Shown in pieces: positions 26,001 through 41,000 of a stretch of 64,000 bases of DNA. The notes beneath the pieces are model-generated. The model saw nothing but the letters and a program-made list of their open reading frames with translations, was not told where the DNA came from and searched no databases. Numbering within the stretch: the stretch's first letter is position 1; each line of letters opens with the position of its first letter. Source of the stretch: CAWKDC01 sp044445605. Its GTDB lineage: Bacteria > Pseudomonadota > Gammaproteobacteria > JABCZS01. The stretch spans positions 1 to 64,000 of the forward strand of contig JBIOEA010000006.1 in assembly GCA_044445605.1 (NCBI GenBank). Reading direction: 5' to 3'. The translations under genes and the position numbers were made by a program.

Positions 26001-29000
26001 CTGCCATCATCGAGCAATATTTCCATGGTGAACTTTACAGCGGGAACAATACTAAACCCAGCATCGATCAATATTGGCATTAACAATGCCATTAACATCA
26101 GCACCGGAGAAAGTGCCACCGCCCAGATCGGTTTGAAAGCATCTACTGCTGTTAATTTTACCGGGGTAGGATTTGGTGCAGTCAATACGAACCCAACAAC
26201 CATTATCACCTCAAAAGATTTGAATGTCTCCGCACCCACATTCAGCATCACATTCAACCCATTCATTTCTCCCATTATTCAAACGGCACTCAATAAAACG
26301 GACCCTTTTAACAGCAACCTAGGAACGAATGTCACGCTCACCTCCACGTCAGGGATCATCAGTTTCCCTGCAGCCACTTCTTTTCCAGCAACCATTGCAT
26401 GGGGAACAGCAGCCAATTTCACACTTAACTCATTCAGTGACATTTCCATGTTTAGCACGGCATCCGTCAATAGCTCTGGCGCTGGAAATATCATCTACAA
26501 TGCAGGCAGCGGTGCTGTGGGTGACATTGATCTTGGGACATCGAGTACCACGACAGCGGCTATCATCAGTTCGGGCTCGGGTCAGGTCACACTCAATGCG
26601 CATAACAATATTAACTTAACCAATGCCGATTTTGGCAATATTAACCTTACCGGCAATACTAATGTGACACCACTCGTTGTTCAAAATGCGAAAAACATGT
26701 ATGTCAGCAACTCATCGAACACAAGCAATATTACGATTAACAACGCAGATGCGCGCATCACTAATGCTGCATTACTGATTGGCGCTAATATTCAGATCAC
26801 GTCACTCAACAATATCAATTTCACGAACACGAATCCTATTGTGATGCCAGCAGGAACAGAAACCTTCACAGCAACAACGAACAACGTCGGGACGAATCCT
26901 CTGGGAGGTTACGTCAATCTGAATGCTTCAAATTTAATTGAAAACAACGGCACGGGCGCAATGACATTGGTCGCGTACGGCATTGGAAACCTCACGCTCA
27001 GTGCAGCTGGCGCGATTGTCAATAACAGCACGGGGGCGATCAATCTGGACGCAAGCAAAGCCTCCGGCGGTTCGGTTTACCTCAGCAATAATGACTTCGG
27101 CACCATTAGCAATCCAGGTCTAGGTCAAATCACGGCGACAGCGCTCAACCTCTATGCCAGCAATAGCACCAGCCCCATTACCATCAGTAGCAGTGACGTT
27201 AATACGATTACCAATTCGCTTGTAGCAGGCACGAATGTGCTTACCTCATCCACCGGTGATACAACCTTTGCAGCAAGCGCAGGCAATATTTCGTGGGGAA
27301 CAAGCTCAAATTTCACCGTGAATGCAAATGCCGGCGGAAATATTACTTTCAACCCTGGTAGTTCCATCAGCATGTTATCCGGCAGCGGCGTGCTGGCCTT
27401 AAATGCCGGTAATAATCTCAACCTCGATGCAACGAATACACTGAGCAACGCAGGCTCAAGCGCCATGAATCTGATCGCAGCAAACTCGGTCAATCTGAAT
27501 AATGTTGCCTTCAATAATATTAGCAACACTGGCACTGGGGCCATTACGATCACGACACCCAATTTATACGCAACCGATATCACCAACCCCATCACGATCA
27601 GCACGGCAGATACTTCTGCTTCCATTATTAATCATGCGCTGGGTGTTGGCACCAACGTCACGGTCAGCTCTGTTCAAGGCATTACCGTCAGTGCGCCTAT
27701 TTCATGGAACACTCTGGCTAGCTTCACTGCGATTGCAGATTCTGCGGAAGCGGGCAACTCAAGCATCATCGCATTTACTGGCGGCAATACCATCACTTCC
27801 AACGGAACGGGAAATATCAACCTTTATTACGACAGCCCTACCGAAGTCGCTACGAATTTCACGGGCAATGTCATTCTCGGCGGCACGGGCACATTAAACG
27901 CCTATATGAAAGTATTTGAAGCTGCAGCTACCAGTATCGATGACACGCAGGCGGGTCTTATTAACACCGCGATGGCTGCGGGCTCAAGTTTAACTTCTCC
28001 ATCGTTGGGAACCAATGTGATTATCTACGGCGCCGGTGACCTTACATTTACTAATAATGTGTCGGGCTCAGGGACACCTATCGCATGGAGCACGCCCACC
28101 TCATTAACGGTCAATGCGGTTAACAGTGTGATTTTCGACAGCGCCTATGTGGCAACCACCCATGTCATCACAGTACCCACAGGGGGCACGCTCAATTTAA
28201 ACCCTGACAATGGCCTTACGGGAAGCACATCGAATACCGTTCAGAACACAAATGGACAACTCGTTTACAACAGTGGCACGGTTAATATTTTGTATAACCC
28301 GGTAAATTTCACCGGAAACAACCCTTATTACTATGTTCCCATCACGACACCCAATGGGCTCGTCACCGGGAATGCTCCTCTGTCCTATCAACTTGTCTAT
28401 AACAATGTTGCCAATCATGATCTGAGCAATATACTGACATCAGGCGATTACGTGCTTGCCCAAAACATTTCATCAAACCTTCCTACGTCACCGATCGGTA
28501 ACTCTACCACCCCATTCACGGGTGTTTTCAGTGGCTATGATTTCTATGATGCGATCAACAATAGCAATGCCAGCAAAACAATTACGGGGCTGAGCATCAC
28601 CAGCGCAAACCAATACGTTGGGTTATTTGGCGATGTCAGTGGTGCGACGCTCCAAAATATTACACTTGTTGATCCGCAAATTGCATCAACGTATGTCCCT
28701 ACTGGCGCAGCACCTGGATACACCGGTGCCATTGCGGGCTTACTGACCAATACCACATTATCGGGTCAGTTTAGCGTGCTCAGTAGCGCATCCACCGTAC
28801 AAGGTAATTTGGGTGGCGCAGGTTCTACCAGTTATATTGGCGGGCTTTTTGGCGATACCTCTTCAACGCTAACCACCACATCCAGTTTTGCGGCCACCAA
28901 TAATGCCGCCATCACCGGCACGAGCGCAACAACCATCAGCACCGGAACAACCATTGCAACAGGTTATTTAGGGGGAATTTTTGGTGCTGCCCCCGGTGCG

Positions 29001-32000
29001 TTACTCACCGCTAACAATACGTTGATCAATGCGGGTAATATCGTTGTCAACGCGACGCTCACCACGCCTAACGTTTATGTAGGCGGCATAGGTGGCAGTA
29101 TCACAGGCACTATCCCCAGCAACATGAGCAATACCGGCAATATTGCGATCAGTTTTACCACGACAAACTATGCGGGAGCGCCTATACCCGTTGACGCGGC
29201 AGCAGGTATTGCAGCAACCATGGGAAATACTGCAAACATCACCGGTACACTATCGAACCAAGGCGCCATCTCCATGACAGGCACCAACGCCAATGCTTCA
29301 AAAGTGGGAACAGGTTATGTGGGTGGTCTCTTTGCGAATGTGAATTCACCTGCCACAGCTTATACATTCGGTGGCACATGGACAAACACGGGCACCGTTC
29401 AAAACACCCTCACTAACACAACAGAATATGCAGGCGGAATCATCGCAGATTTGACGGCATCCAGTGCATTGGCAATGCCCGTCACCATGAGCAATACAGG
29501 GAACATTACTGCAACCTCCGGCACGATCGGTGGCTTAATGGGTGCAGTGGTAGGCAGTGGCACAGGCTCGACGAACCCTAATACACCGGTGATTACTTTC
29601 ACGGATAATCTTTCATCCAATGCGAACGTTACAACAACGAGCACCACAGCGGGCAACGCAGGGGCCTTATTTGGACAAGTCACGAGTAGCGGATTTACAG
29701 GCAATATCACCATCCCTTCCACGGCAAATACAACCATCAGTGGCTTTAATGCTGGCGGCGTATTTGAAAGCCTTACTACCTCCCTTTTTTCACCTAGCAA
29801 TGCATCAGGACTGACCAATGTGGCCTCTATCGGTTCACTCAATGGCACTAGCTCTGCAGCAGGTATCGCCACGTTTGTCAGCGGTTCTATTATCAACGTC
29901 CTGAACTCACTCAACAACACAGGCCTAGTGTATGGAAACGTCTATACGGGTGGCTTGTTTGGTGATGTCACCGCCTTTAATGCATCCACCCCCAGCACCA
30001 TCACCAGCCCCATCCTTTCAAACACCGGCACTATCGATATTAATAATGTTGGTAACACGTTCCATAATGTTGCGTCTGCTGGGGTTATTGCTGTCTTAGA
30101 TAGTTCTTCTGTCACCGCCTCAACAGAAATAATCAATACATCGCCTGTTCCCACCAGTCCTTTGACGTTGCTTGCCAGTGGCGTTGTGGGTTATATTGCG
30201 GGTGATATAGGATCAGTGACAACCTCTGTGGGTGCAAGCAGTATCACAACACCCTACATTGGCAACGCTCAGAACATCACCATCAACAACAGTGCTCAAT
30301 ATAATGTGACTGAAGGTGGCATTATTGCCTACATCGATGGTACAAATTCCCTCACCTTACAGAATGCAACACTGGAGAACAAAGGCTACCTTTCTGAAAC
30401 ATCCAGCAATTTCGGCCTCATCGGTGGGGTCGTCGGTTCTATCAATAATGTCACCACCGCAGCCTCTCTGAATAACCTCACCTTTACTGAAAATTGCAGC
30501 TCAGGCGCAGGAGGCAATTGCGCCTCTCAATCCTACGCCATCAATACAACGATGGCAGGCGGTGGAATGATGGGCGTTGTTAACAACGCCAATTTAAGCG
30601 ATTCCACTTTTAGTTTTCCTGGACTTAATGCGCTCAGTTTTGGCGGCGGTAATACAGGAGGACTCATTGGATCGTTTGGAGGATCAAACGCTCGACTACC
30701 CACGACAACGCTGCCAACAACCATCAACGTCACCAATACTTCGCTTGCATATAATAGCGGCTATAGTACCCTCGGAGGATTAATAGGTAATGTCACCGGC
30801 GGAACCATTGGAAATAACATTACCCTAGAATACCTTGGAACCATCAACGCTGGCTACATATCAACCATCGTCGGCGGCATCATTGGCAGTCTGTCAAACC
30901 AAGACGGGTCGCTTGTGTTTAACCCCGCAAACCTATTAGTGGATCCATCCACTTCTCAAACAATTAATGCAGGCACTGGGGGTAACAGAGGAAGCGGCGC
31001 TTACAACTATGCTGGTGGTATTTTCGGTGAAATCAATGGGTCGTATAATACGGCATTAGCACCTCTTAACGTCACATCTGCAATGAATACGAGTGCAAAT
31101 GTGGCTATTCAGGGCGGAAGTAGCCTTACCTCACGCATGACCTTGATGGGAGGTCTTGTTGGTTTGATGACAGGTTATGCATCGCTTTCTGGCAGCAACA
31201 CCATGTCAAATCACGCACTGCTCGAAGGCACAACAGATATCGGCGGTATCGTGGGTGAATTGAACACATCCAATACGAACCCTCTCACCAATACAGCGCT
31301 CAGCACAACAGCCTTGAGTAACCTCGGAAGTAGTGTCATCGTCGCCGGTAGCGTCATCGGGGCCATGTATAACATGACCAATGGCTATGATAGTACGAAT
31401 ATCACGCACCCTCTCAACAACATCACTGTTCCAAGTGGAGGATCGAATGTTGGGGGCTTTGCCGGTGAAGTAACCAATTCGGTCATCACCGCAAACATCA
31501 CCAATCCTTCAAACGATACGGTGTTGGGAGGCTCAAACACCTCCATTATTGGCGGACTCTTTGGCTCTGTTGATACCAATTCGGTTATTCAAGGAAACCT
31601 CACCAATAATGCAAATGTCAGTGGAAGCAGCTATGTCGGTGGTCTCCTAGGTAGACTGGGCGGTCCAAATTTAGTCGCAACCAGCTCATCGGCTATCTTG
31701 GGCGCCACTCTCTCTGGCGCATTAACCTATGGAAGTGGCGCTCCTGCAACAGGTATCAATACCATTATTGGCGCAGCCTCAGGCACAGGATTTGGCGGCA
31801 TCGTGGGTGGCATGTACGGTGCCACAGGATCGGCAAGCGTTCTCTCAGGTGCAATCACCTTGAACATTGGTACATTTAATGCCAGCACCCCCACGTTTAG
31901 TTTTGGTGCGTTCACTCCAACAGCAGTCGGCGGCATTATCGGTTATCTGAATGGAAATGCAAACATCACCAGTACCGTCACGTTTAACTCAGGCTCAGCA

Positions 32001-35000
32001 CCTGTCGCTACTATTTATGTCCCCACTGGCAATGCCATCGGCGCATGGATTGGCGAAGCAGACAGCGGCACGATTGCAGGTACCAGCACTATATCCAGCA
32101 GCAATGTCACCACCATTGGGCTCAATCGCGTGGGCGGTATCATTGGATTTATCGCTGATAACACGGTCATCAGCCCAGGAGCAGTATTTAACAACACCAG
32201 TACGAGTACCGTCGAACTGGTTCCCTCTGCCACCGTAGGCATTTATGGCGGCGGGGTTGTAGGACAAATCGGTGGTGTGGGAGTTGTTGGCTCAGGCAAT
32301 GCGACTATCGGCGGCACACTCTCAAACGCCGGAACGGTATCATTTTACACCGCACCCAGTTCCGGAACCTACTATATTGCAGGTGTTACCGGTGACATTG
32401 CCAATAACACCACGATAACAGGAACGATCTCCGGCACGCCGACAACCTTTAGCAATACCGCCAATCTAACTGCTTCGGCTAATGCAGGCAGCACCGTGTA
32501 TTTGGGCGGCGTCATTAGTCTTTTTGCAGATGCTCAAGCCTCTGGCCAAGCGTCTATAACGTACATTAACATCACCAACGCAGGCAATATCACAGGAACC
32601 AATATCGTTGGTGGTGACATTGCCCTACTCCAAGGTGGCGCACTCAATAATGGTCAGCTCTCCGGCACCGTTTCAAACGCTGGCACGATTACATCCAGCC
32701 TAACCACAGGCACCAATTACATCGGTGGTAATATTGGAGAAGTCGGCGGCGCTGCCTTCGTTCCCAATATCATTAATGCCATCATCACCAATACAGGTAG
32801 CGTCTCCATGTCCGGAACGCCCACGGCGGGCACTGACTATCTTGCAGGCGTCATGGGATATTTCAATGAAGGTACCATAAACACGGGTACCACCTTAACC
32901 AATCTAGAACCCTTGAATGCCACCAGCCAGTATGTCGATTTATCTGGCGTTGTCGGCCTTTTTAGCAATGGTATATTCGCACCCGGCGCTTCCATGTACA
33001 ACGGCACTACGCTCGCGAATGGGCCTGCGATGACCAATACAGCGACAACCAATGCTCCCGTATCAGGTGTCATTGGTATTGTTCAAAGTGGGACAGTATC
33101 AGGTTCTCTATACAATTACGGCACCATCACCGGTGCAGGCACGGGTGCCGTCGGCGCTGCAGGCACCGCCGGTGTGATTGCCATCATGACAGGTGGCACA
33201 TTGAACGGCCTGGCATCTGCTTCCCTGATCAATAATGGCAACATCACAGGCGGACAATATGTCGGCGGCTTGATAGGATATTATGGCGGCACAGCTGCCA
33301 TGAGCGGAGATAACATTTTAACTTCCAATGCAACCCTCGTACAAGGTACATCTAATGTCGGGGGTATATTCGGTCGCGTTGATGTATCAACACCCACCTC
33401 TTTCAATCCAACGGCCGGCACACTGACCAATAATGCAGAAGTATTATCATCTTCAGGCACCAGTATTGGTGGTATTTTCGGCACATTTAATGCCACATCT
33501 ACCTCGCCCTTTACGATTGCAGCAAACATCACGAATAACGGACAAATAGGACAAAGTGGATCAACCGCTACTGGCACCGGCGGCATCAGCGGCACGATGT
33601 CAGGCTTAAATAGCACGGCACTGATCACCTTCACTGGCACCCTCACAAACACGGGCACCATTTATGGCGGCAGTAACACCGGCGGCCTCTTTGGCTCAAC
33701 AACCTATATCACTATCAGCGGACCTGTTGCATTATCTGGTAGCAGTACCATCTCGGGAGGAACCATCGGTAATGATGTCGGTGCATTGATTGGTTTCATG
33801 TCTAATGGGACCACACTTTCCCCCAGTGGCATCACATTGACCGGCCAAACTGTAACAGGCGCAGCCAATATCGGTGGATTCATTGGAGAAATGCAGGGAT
33901 CATCCGGCACTCTGGCTATCTTTAGCCCCACGGGTAACATCAATATCTCCGGCGCCACGATCACGGGCACTGGCACCGATGTTGGTTCGCTTGTCGGGTT
34001 TATATCTGATTATTCACAATTTGCACCTACAGGCACCAGCGGTGCACATCTTACCTTCTCAACGAATTCAACAGTGAATGTTTTAGGCGCAGGAAACGTC
34101 GGCGGTCTTTTCGGTAATATCGCCACAGCCACGCCAGGATCTTCCACGTTTAATCCCGTATACACGGACTTCACCAATGCCGCCACGGTCAAAGTATCCA
34201 ACAGTGGCGCAACAAATCTCGGTGGTATATTTGGTAACTTTGCACTAACAGGCGCTTCTATTGCGAGCACCGATACTTTCACCAATACCGGGATTGTCGG
34301 TGACAGTACCCTCAGTACAAACGCAAGCAGTGCCACAGGCGGTATTTTTGGTGCTGTTCCGGGCCTTACCGGAGCAGGTGGCATTAGCTTTGGCAGCACG
34401 TTCACCAACAGTGGCAGCATTTATGGCACAAGCAATGTGGGGGGCGTCGTAGGTAATGCGACCTTCACCACATTTTCAGGCAACCTAACAGGCAAGAGTA
34501 ATATCTCAGGCAGTAACAATGTGGGTGGCCTTGCAGGCGCATTAACGTCCAGTATCATGTCTGGTAATCTTGTGTATGGTGATTCAACCGCAACTACTTA
34601 CACACTCACATTGAGCAGCAGTGGCACAGGACTGGGCGCAATGGCTGGTAATATTTCAGGCGCGATTATCAGCGGCAACAATCTTAATCTGAGTAACGTC
34701 ACCGTTCATTCCAATACTGCCTTCAGTGTTGCTAATGCATCGGATGTCGGCATTGTCGCGGGTATTTTAGGTAATGGCGCAGAACTGACGGGCACCTTTA
34801 CTGCGAATGCAGATCTGACTAATCCCAATACACTCACGATCGCTAACGCAACAAACGTAGGCGCGATTGCGGGTGAAGTATTGAATGCCACCTTCAATAG
34901 CACCGTCACCAATGCGGCAAACCTCATCGCAACAGGAAGTAATAAAGTCGGTGGTATCGCAGGCTTTTCTTCGGGAAGCACACTGAGCGGTAATTATACT

Positions 35001-38000
35001 GATTCAGGTAATATTACCGGCGTTACCGACGTCGGCGGCCTCTTTGGCTACACTGACCCAACCATCATTTCGGGCAGTAATACATTAACAACGGCTAGCT
35101 TGCCTTCTCACGGTATCATCACGGGGACAACGAACGTGGGTGGATTATTTGGTTATGTGGATGCCGGCAGCACTGTCGCCAGCAACACCACCATGAGCAC
35201 AGGCGCAGGTACGTCTGTCACCGGCACCAATTACGTCGGTGGATTAATCGGTAATTTAGATTCCACGGCAACATACAGCGTCACGAGTAGCACGGTCTTT
35301 ACCAATCAAGCCAGTGTATCCAGCAGTGGAGAAAATACTAACACCGGCGGTATTATCGGTGGTATTACCAATACTTCCGTCATCACGATTGCTAATGCAT
35401 TAACGAATATGGGCAGCGTCTCTAATTCGAACATCGATAGCAGCAACCTGGGTGTTGCCGTCGGCGGCATGATGGGGCAACTCACCAGCAATGCTGCATT
35501 CACAGGAACACTACTGAATCAAGGGGCTATAACAGGTGTTGGACAAGGCACCGGCGGTAGTAATGTCGGTGGATTGTTCGGTAGCATTACCGGTGGTACT
35601 TTAGGTACTTCATTAGGCGCGGGTTCCTTCACCAATTCAGGCGCGATCAATACAACCATTTCTAGCACGAATACCAATATTGGCGGCATTGCCGGTAATA
35701 TCAGTGGTGGCACACTCTACGGAAATGACAGTAACACCGGCAACATCGGCAACAGCACGGCCAGCAGCATTGTAGGCGGATTGCTGGGTGTTGTCAGTGG
35801 CGGAAATGTCCATGCCTCGCTGACACAAACCTCCGGCACAGTCACTGGCACAAACGATATCGGTGGTGTCGTTGGCGAAATATCAACCCCTACTAGTTCT
35901 GGTTTTGCGCCTTCATTACTGACCGCCTTGGCAGGCAATGTCACCGCCACGACCGCAGATGCAGGCGGTATCTTCGGGTCTATCAATAATGTGAATATCA
36001 GCAATGCGATGAGCACGGCATCAAACCTCACCCTAACAAGCGCTAATGGCGCGGGTGGACTTGTGGGATTAATGACAGGTGGCAATGCAGTGTTATCTGG
36101 TACCAATGCCATGAGCAACGCAGCCACGTTTGGAGAATCCGTTTATGTCGGTGGTATCGTCGGCGTATTGCAAGGCAATGGCACATCGTTAACAACACCC
36201 CATATTACCAACACCAACCTTTCTACCACGACGATCATTAATCCTGTCAACGTGTTAAACAATTTAACAGCGGTGGGCAGCGTTATTGGACAATTAAATA
36301 ATGCGTTTTATGATAATACTAATATTGGAACGTCGATTGCAGATATCAATGCATCGCGATCAGTCACCGTGGGTGGGTTCGTGGGCGAAGCAGATAATTC
36401 AACGATAACTGCCGCACTCACCGGCACTAACAATGTATTAGGTTATCAAAACGTCGGCGGATTAATAGGTGCGTTAGGCAACAGCAGTCTATCAAGCGGT
36501 AACCTCGTTGTCGGCGATACGAATGTCGGACATAGCTACACCCTTGCGCTGGCTTCAGGCGGAAGCGGACTAGGGGGTGCTGTCGGTTTAATGTTGGGCA
36601 GTAACACAGTCCCATCAAGCATTGACCTCAGTAAAATTAGCATTAACAGTAATGTGGCATTTAGCGTCTCTGGTAATGCCGATGTTGGCGGGGCCATCGG
36701 TATCCTCAGCAATAATGATAGCCTGACCAACACATTCAACACCCACGCATTAACCATTAATGGTGCGACGAACGTAGGAGCAGTGATAGGCTTAATCAAC
36801 TCCGCAACGCTTGGCAGTGGCCTGACCTTCGGCAATGCCACGAATTTAACGAGCAACAGTACGAATGTCGGTGGCATCGCAGGCCATGTGTCCGGCACAT
36901 TAGCAAACCCAACGTCGATCAGCGCAACCCTCTCAGACACAGGCAGCATTTCAGGCAACGCCGTTGTAGGCGGTTTGTTTGGCTGGCTAGACGCCAACAG
37001 CACGTATTCACCTACTCATGCTATTGCGATCTCTGGAATAACGATCAGTGGCACCGGTGATAAAGTCGGCGGTATTATCGGACAAATGCTCGGATCCAGT
37101 GCCACGCAACAAGCAGTCTTTAATCCCAGCAGTACGGTCACTGTATCGGGCACGTCGATCATATCAGGCGTCAACGATGTCGGTGGTATGCTTGGTCTGC
37201 TTGGAGATAACTCATCGTTTACACCTCAAGCAACAGTAGCCACCGCTTCTACTGTCGGCTCACCTGTCACGATCAATGGTTCGGGCAATCATATTGCCGG
37301 CATCATCGGATACGTCGATAACACGAATATCACGCTCACAGCCACCTCACTGAGCAATGCCGCCAATGTTACGATGTCTGATGCAGGCACAGGTGTCGGT
37401 GGTGTTTTTGGTACATTCACGTTATCGAATGTCACGCTTGGGTTTGACATGAACAATTCAGGTACGATAACAGGACTCACCGCAACCAATGGTGTTGGTG
37501 GCATCACGGGCACGATGGCAGGCACTTCAGGTAATCTCATCATGCTTACCGGCAATCTCGTCAACAGCGGTAATATCGCAGGCAATACTGACACGGGTGG
37601 ATTATTCGGTGACACGCAATATGTTAGCTTCGCGCAAAATGGCAATGTCGTCGAAAGCACAGCAGGCACCATCAGCGGCAACACGACTGTCGGTGGATTA
37701 ATTGGCAAATTTGATGTAGGCAGCAATGTCGCCAGTACAACAACATTACAAAACATGTCCAATGTCACTGGCTTGCAATATGTCGGCGGTGTTCTCGGTG
37801 AAATGAGCGCTGGCACAATCGCAAACACAGGGATGTTAGAAGAAAATAGCGGAACGCTCTCACTCGGTAGCACGGGATCAGATTTAGGCGGTGTCATCGG
37901 CCATGTCATGGGCAACGTTGCACTTTCCCTCAACAACCTATTTATTGCAGGCAACAACGTGACATTCAATATCACCAGCGGCGCCCAATCTATTGGCGGC

Positions 38001-41000
38001 GGCATTGGTTTAGTTGAAAATAGTGGCGTTAATATGCCTGCCATCAGCGGCACTTTCTTGAGCTCCGGCGCAAACGCCATCACGATTAATCATGGTACCT
38101 ATGTCGGCGCCGCTATCGGTGAAGTCACGAATAACGGTGTGACGGGTACGAATGCATTCAATTCAAGCTTCCAAAACAATGCACCTCTCATCGCAACTTC
38201 AAGCAATGGCGTAGGTGGCGATATTGGTCTTGCTGTTGGTTTGGCCAATACCAATGCAAACCCTTTAAGCATCACAGGCACCCTTACCAATAACGCAAGT
38301 ATCTCAGGCAATTCAAAAGTCGGTGGCACCATCGGTGTATTAAGTGATGCCAGTGTAACCGGCACACTTAACATGGCTAGCGGCAACCTCTCTGCTATCA
38401 GTGACCTCGGTGGATTGATTGGACATGTCGTTGGCAACAGCAGTGTTGCATTGGGTGGGCTCACTTTTTCAAACACGGTCATATTTAATGTCCCTAACAA
38501 TGCCACGGGTATTGGTGGTGCCATTGGTTTATTAGAAGATGACACAGCCGTCACACCTAACACACCCACACTGACTGGCACGTTTAATGCCAATAATACG
38601 GTCGGTGGCAATACACTGACCATCAGCAATGCAACGACAGGTGTGACGGATGTCGGTGCTGTCATTGGCATCATCAATAACGCCAGCAACTTTATAAGTA
38701 CCTTTACCAATGCGACAAATGTCGTAGCAATAACGGCTGATGATGTCGGCGGCATCGCAGGGTTTGTATCAAACAGTGATTTAAAGAGTGGCACCCTTAC
38801 CAATAATGCTAACATCACGGGACGAAACAAGGTCGCCGGTATTTTGGGTGATGCAGACCCAACAACACTCGCTAATAACTATGTATTGGCTACAGGCAGC
38901 ATTGTTTCAGGTAATTCAGACGTCGGTGGTTTATTCAACCTCACTACCGCGGGCGACACCATCGCAAATACCGCCACCCTGCTCACTCAAACAGGTAGCA
39001 GCGTCAGTGGTAATGCTAATGTCGGCGGCCTTATCGGTTTACTGGCCACTGGTACGAATTATAATGCAGTCACCAACACCTATACGAATAATGCCACGGT
39101 TTCAACCACGGCGGATATCAGCAGCATCGGTGGCATATATGGCACGATTGGCTCTGCCCTTGTCATCACCAACTCGCTCACCAATGCGGGTATTGTTGAA
39201 ACCACCTTCAGTGGCACGCCTACCGTGTCAGCCATTGGCGGCATTACGGGTGATTTAAATGGCGTGACATTCGGCACATCCGCACATCCTATGACACTCA
39301 CGAATACAGGTACTGTTGAAGGTGTTCGCAATGTCGGCGGATTGTTTGGACAATTATTAACAACAAGCACCTCCTCTGATTTAACACACGCCACATTAGT
39401 CTCATCTGGCATTGTCGAAGACGTTGGCACTGGCACACATACTAATATTGGCGGCATGATTGGATTCTTGAACAATGCCTCACTGCTCCCCGCATCTGTC
39501 ACATCGAATGCAACGGTGACTGGCTCTAATACCGGCACCAGCAGCAGTGTGAATGTCGGCGATGTCATTGGACAAAGCACTGTCGCTATCAGCAGCGACT
39601 TAACTGGCGCTGGCACGGTAATAGGTTATAGCAATGTCGGTGAAGTCATTGGATTGTACAACGGCGGCATCCTATCAGGCAGGCTAACAGGCACGGGCAA
39701 TGTATCAGGCAATCAATATGTCGGTGGCACGATAGGTGATTTTGCAGGCGGCAGTATCACCAATGTATTAACGTACAATACAGGCACACTGTCATTCTCG
39801 GGCCCCAGCGCTGCGACATTCACTGGCTTAGGCGGACTCATCGGCCATACAACTGGCGGCACCGTTGATTTAGGCAAATTGAGTGTTGGAAGTAGTACCG
39901 TATTTTCACCCAACAGTGGCTTTAATGTCGGTGGTGCAATCGGTATCGTTGAAAATGGCTCGACACTGGCAAACAATTTCACAACAAACCCACTCATCAT
40001 CAACAATGCCACGAATGTCGGTGGAATCGCCGGCGAAATATTGAATGCAACACTCAATGCCATGACTTTCGCCAATGCCACGAACCTATCAAGCGATGGC
40101 ACTGCCGTGGGTGGTGTCGCGGGCCTTATCATCGGCAGCAGTGTCAATTCAACCCTTAACAACAGCGGCACTATCACGGGCAATATTGCAACACAGCTCG
40201 GTGGCGTGGTGGGGTTAAGCCGAAACAGCACACTGTCAGGTACTTTTATCAACTCGGGTAACGTGGGCAATGATACCGATAGCAATGTCGGTGGTGTCGT
40301 TGGCGAAACCGATAACACCATTCTTTCAGGCACTTTTCAACTCACCAATGGCACCGTCACCGGTAACACCCATGTGGGTGGATTGCTTGGCCTCACCACC
40401 AGCAATAGCTCAGCCACCACTTCCACGCTGATGACCACTGCATCAGGTGCTTTTGTCGTCGGCAGTGCCAGTGTCGGCGGGCTCATCGGTGACATGGACA
40501 GTCTCATCTTTGCTGCTGGCAGCACGAATACGCTTGCTAACAGGGCAGACGTAACAACCTCAGCAGCCATCAATACCATCGGTGGTATCTTCGGTACTTC
40601 AGGGGTAGGCACAGGCAGCGGCATTGTGATCTACAGCCCACTCGCCAACGCAGGCTATGTACACAGTACTACAGCAACCGCTATTGGCGGCATCACCGGC
40701 GCTCCAGGCGTGTCAGGTAATACCATTACCTTTGAAAACACCCTCACCAATATGGGTACCGTATCAGGCACAGATAATGTCGGCGGATTATTTGGCGCAC
40801 TGTTAAGTACCAGCGCGCTCACTGTCTTTAATGGCTCTGCTGTCTTGGTCGCTACCAGCAACAGCATTGTCAGCGGCACTGGCAATAATATTGGTGGCAT
40901 GATTGGCTACTTGAACAATGCCAGCATATTGCCCGGCGCGACAATAACATCTGCTGCCACCGTCAATGGCACAGGCACCAACGTCGGCGGTGTCCTCGGA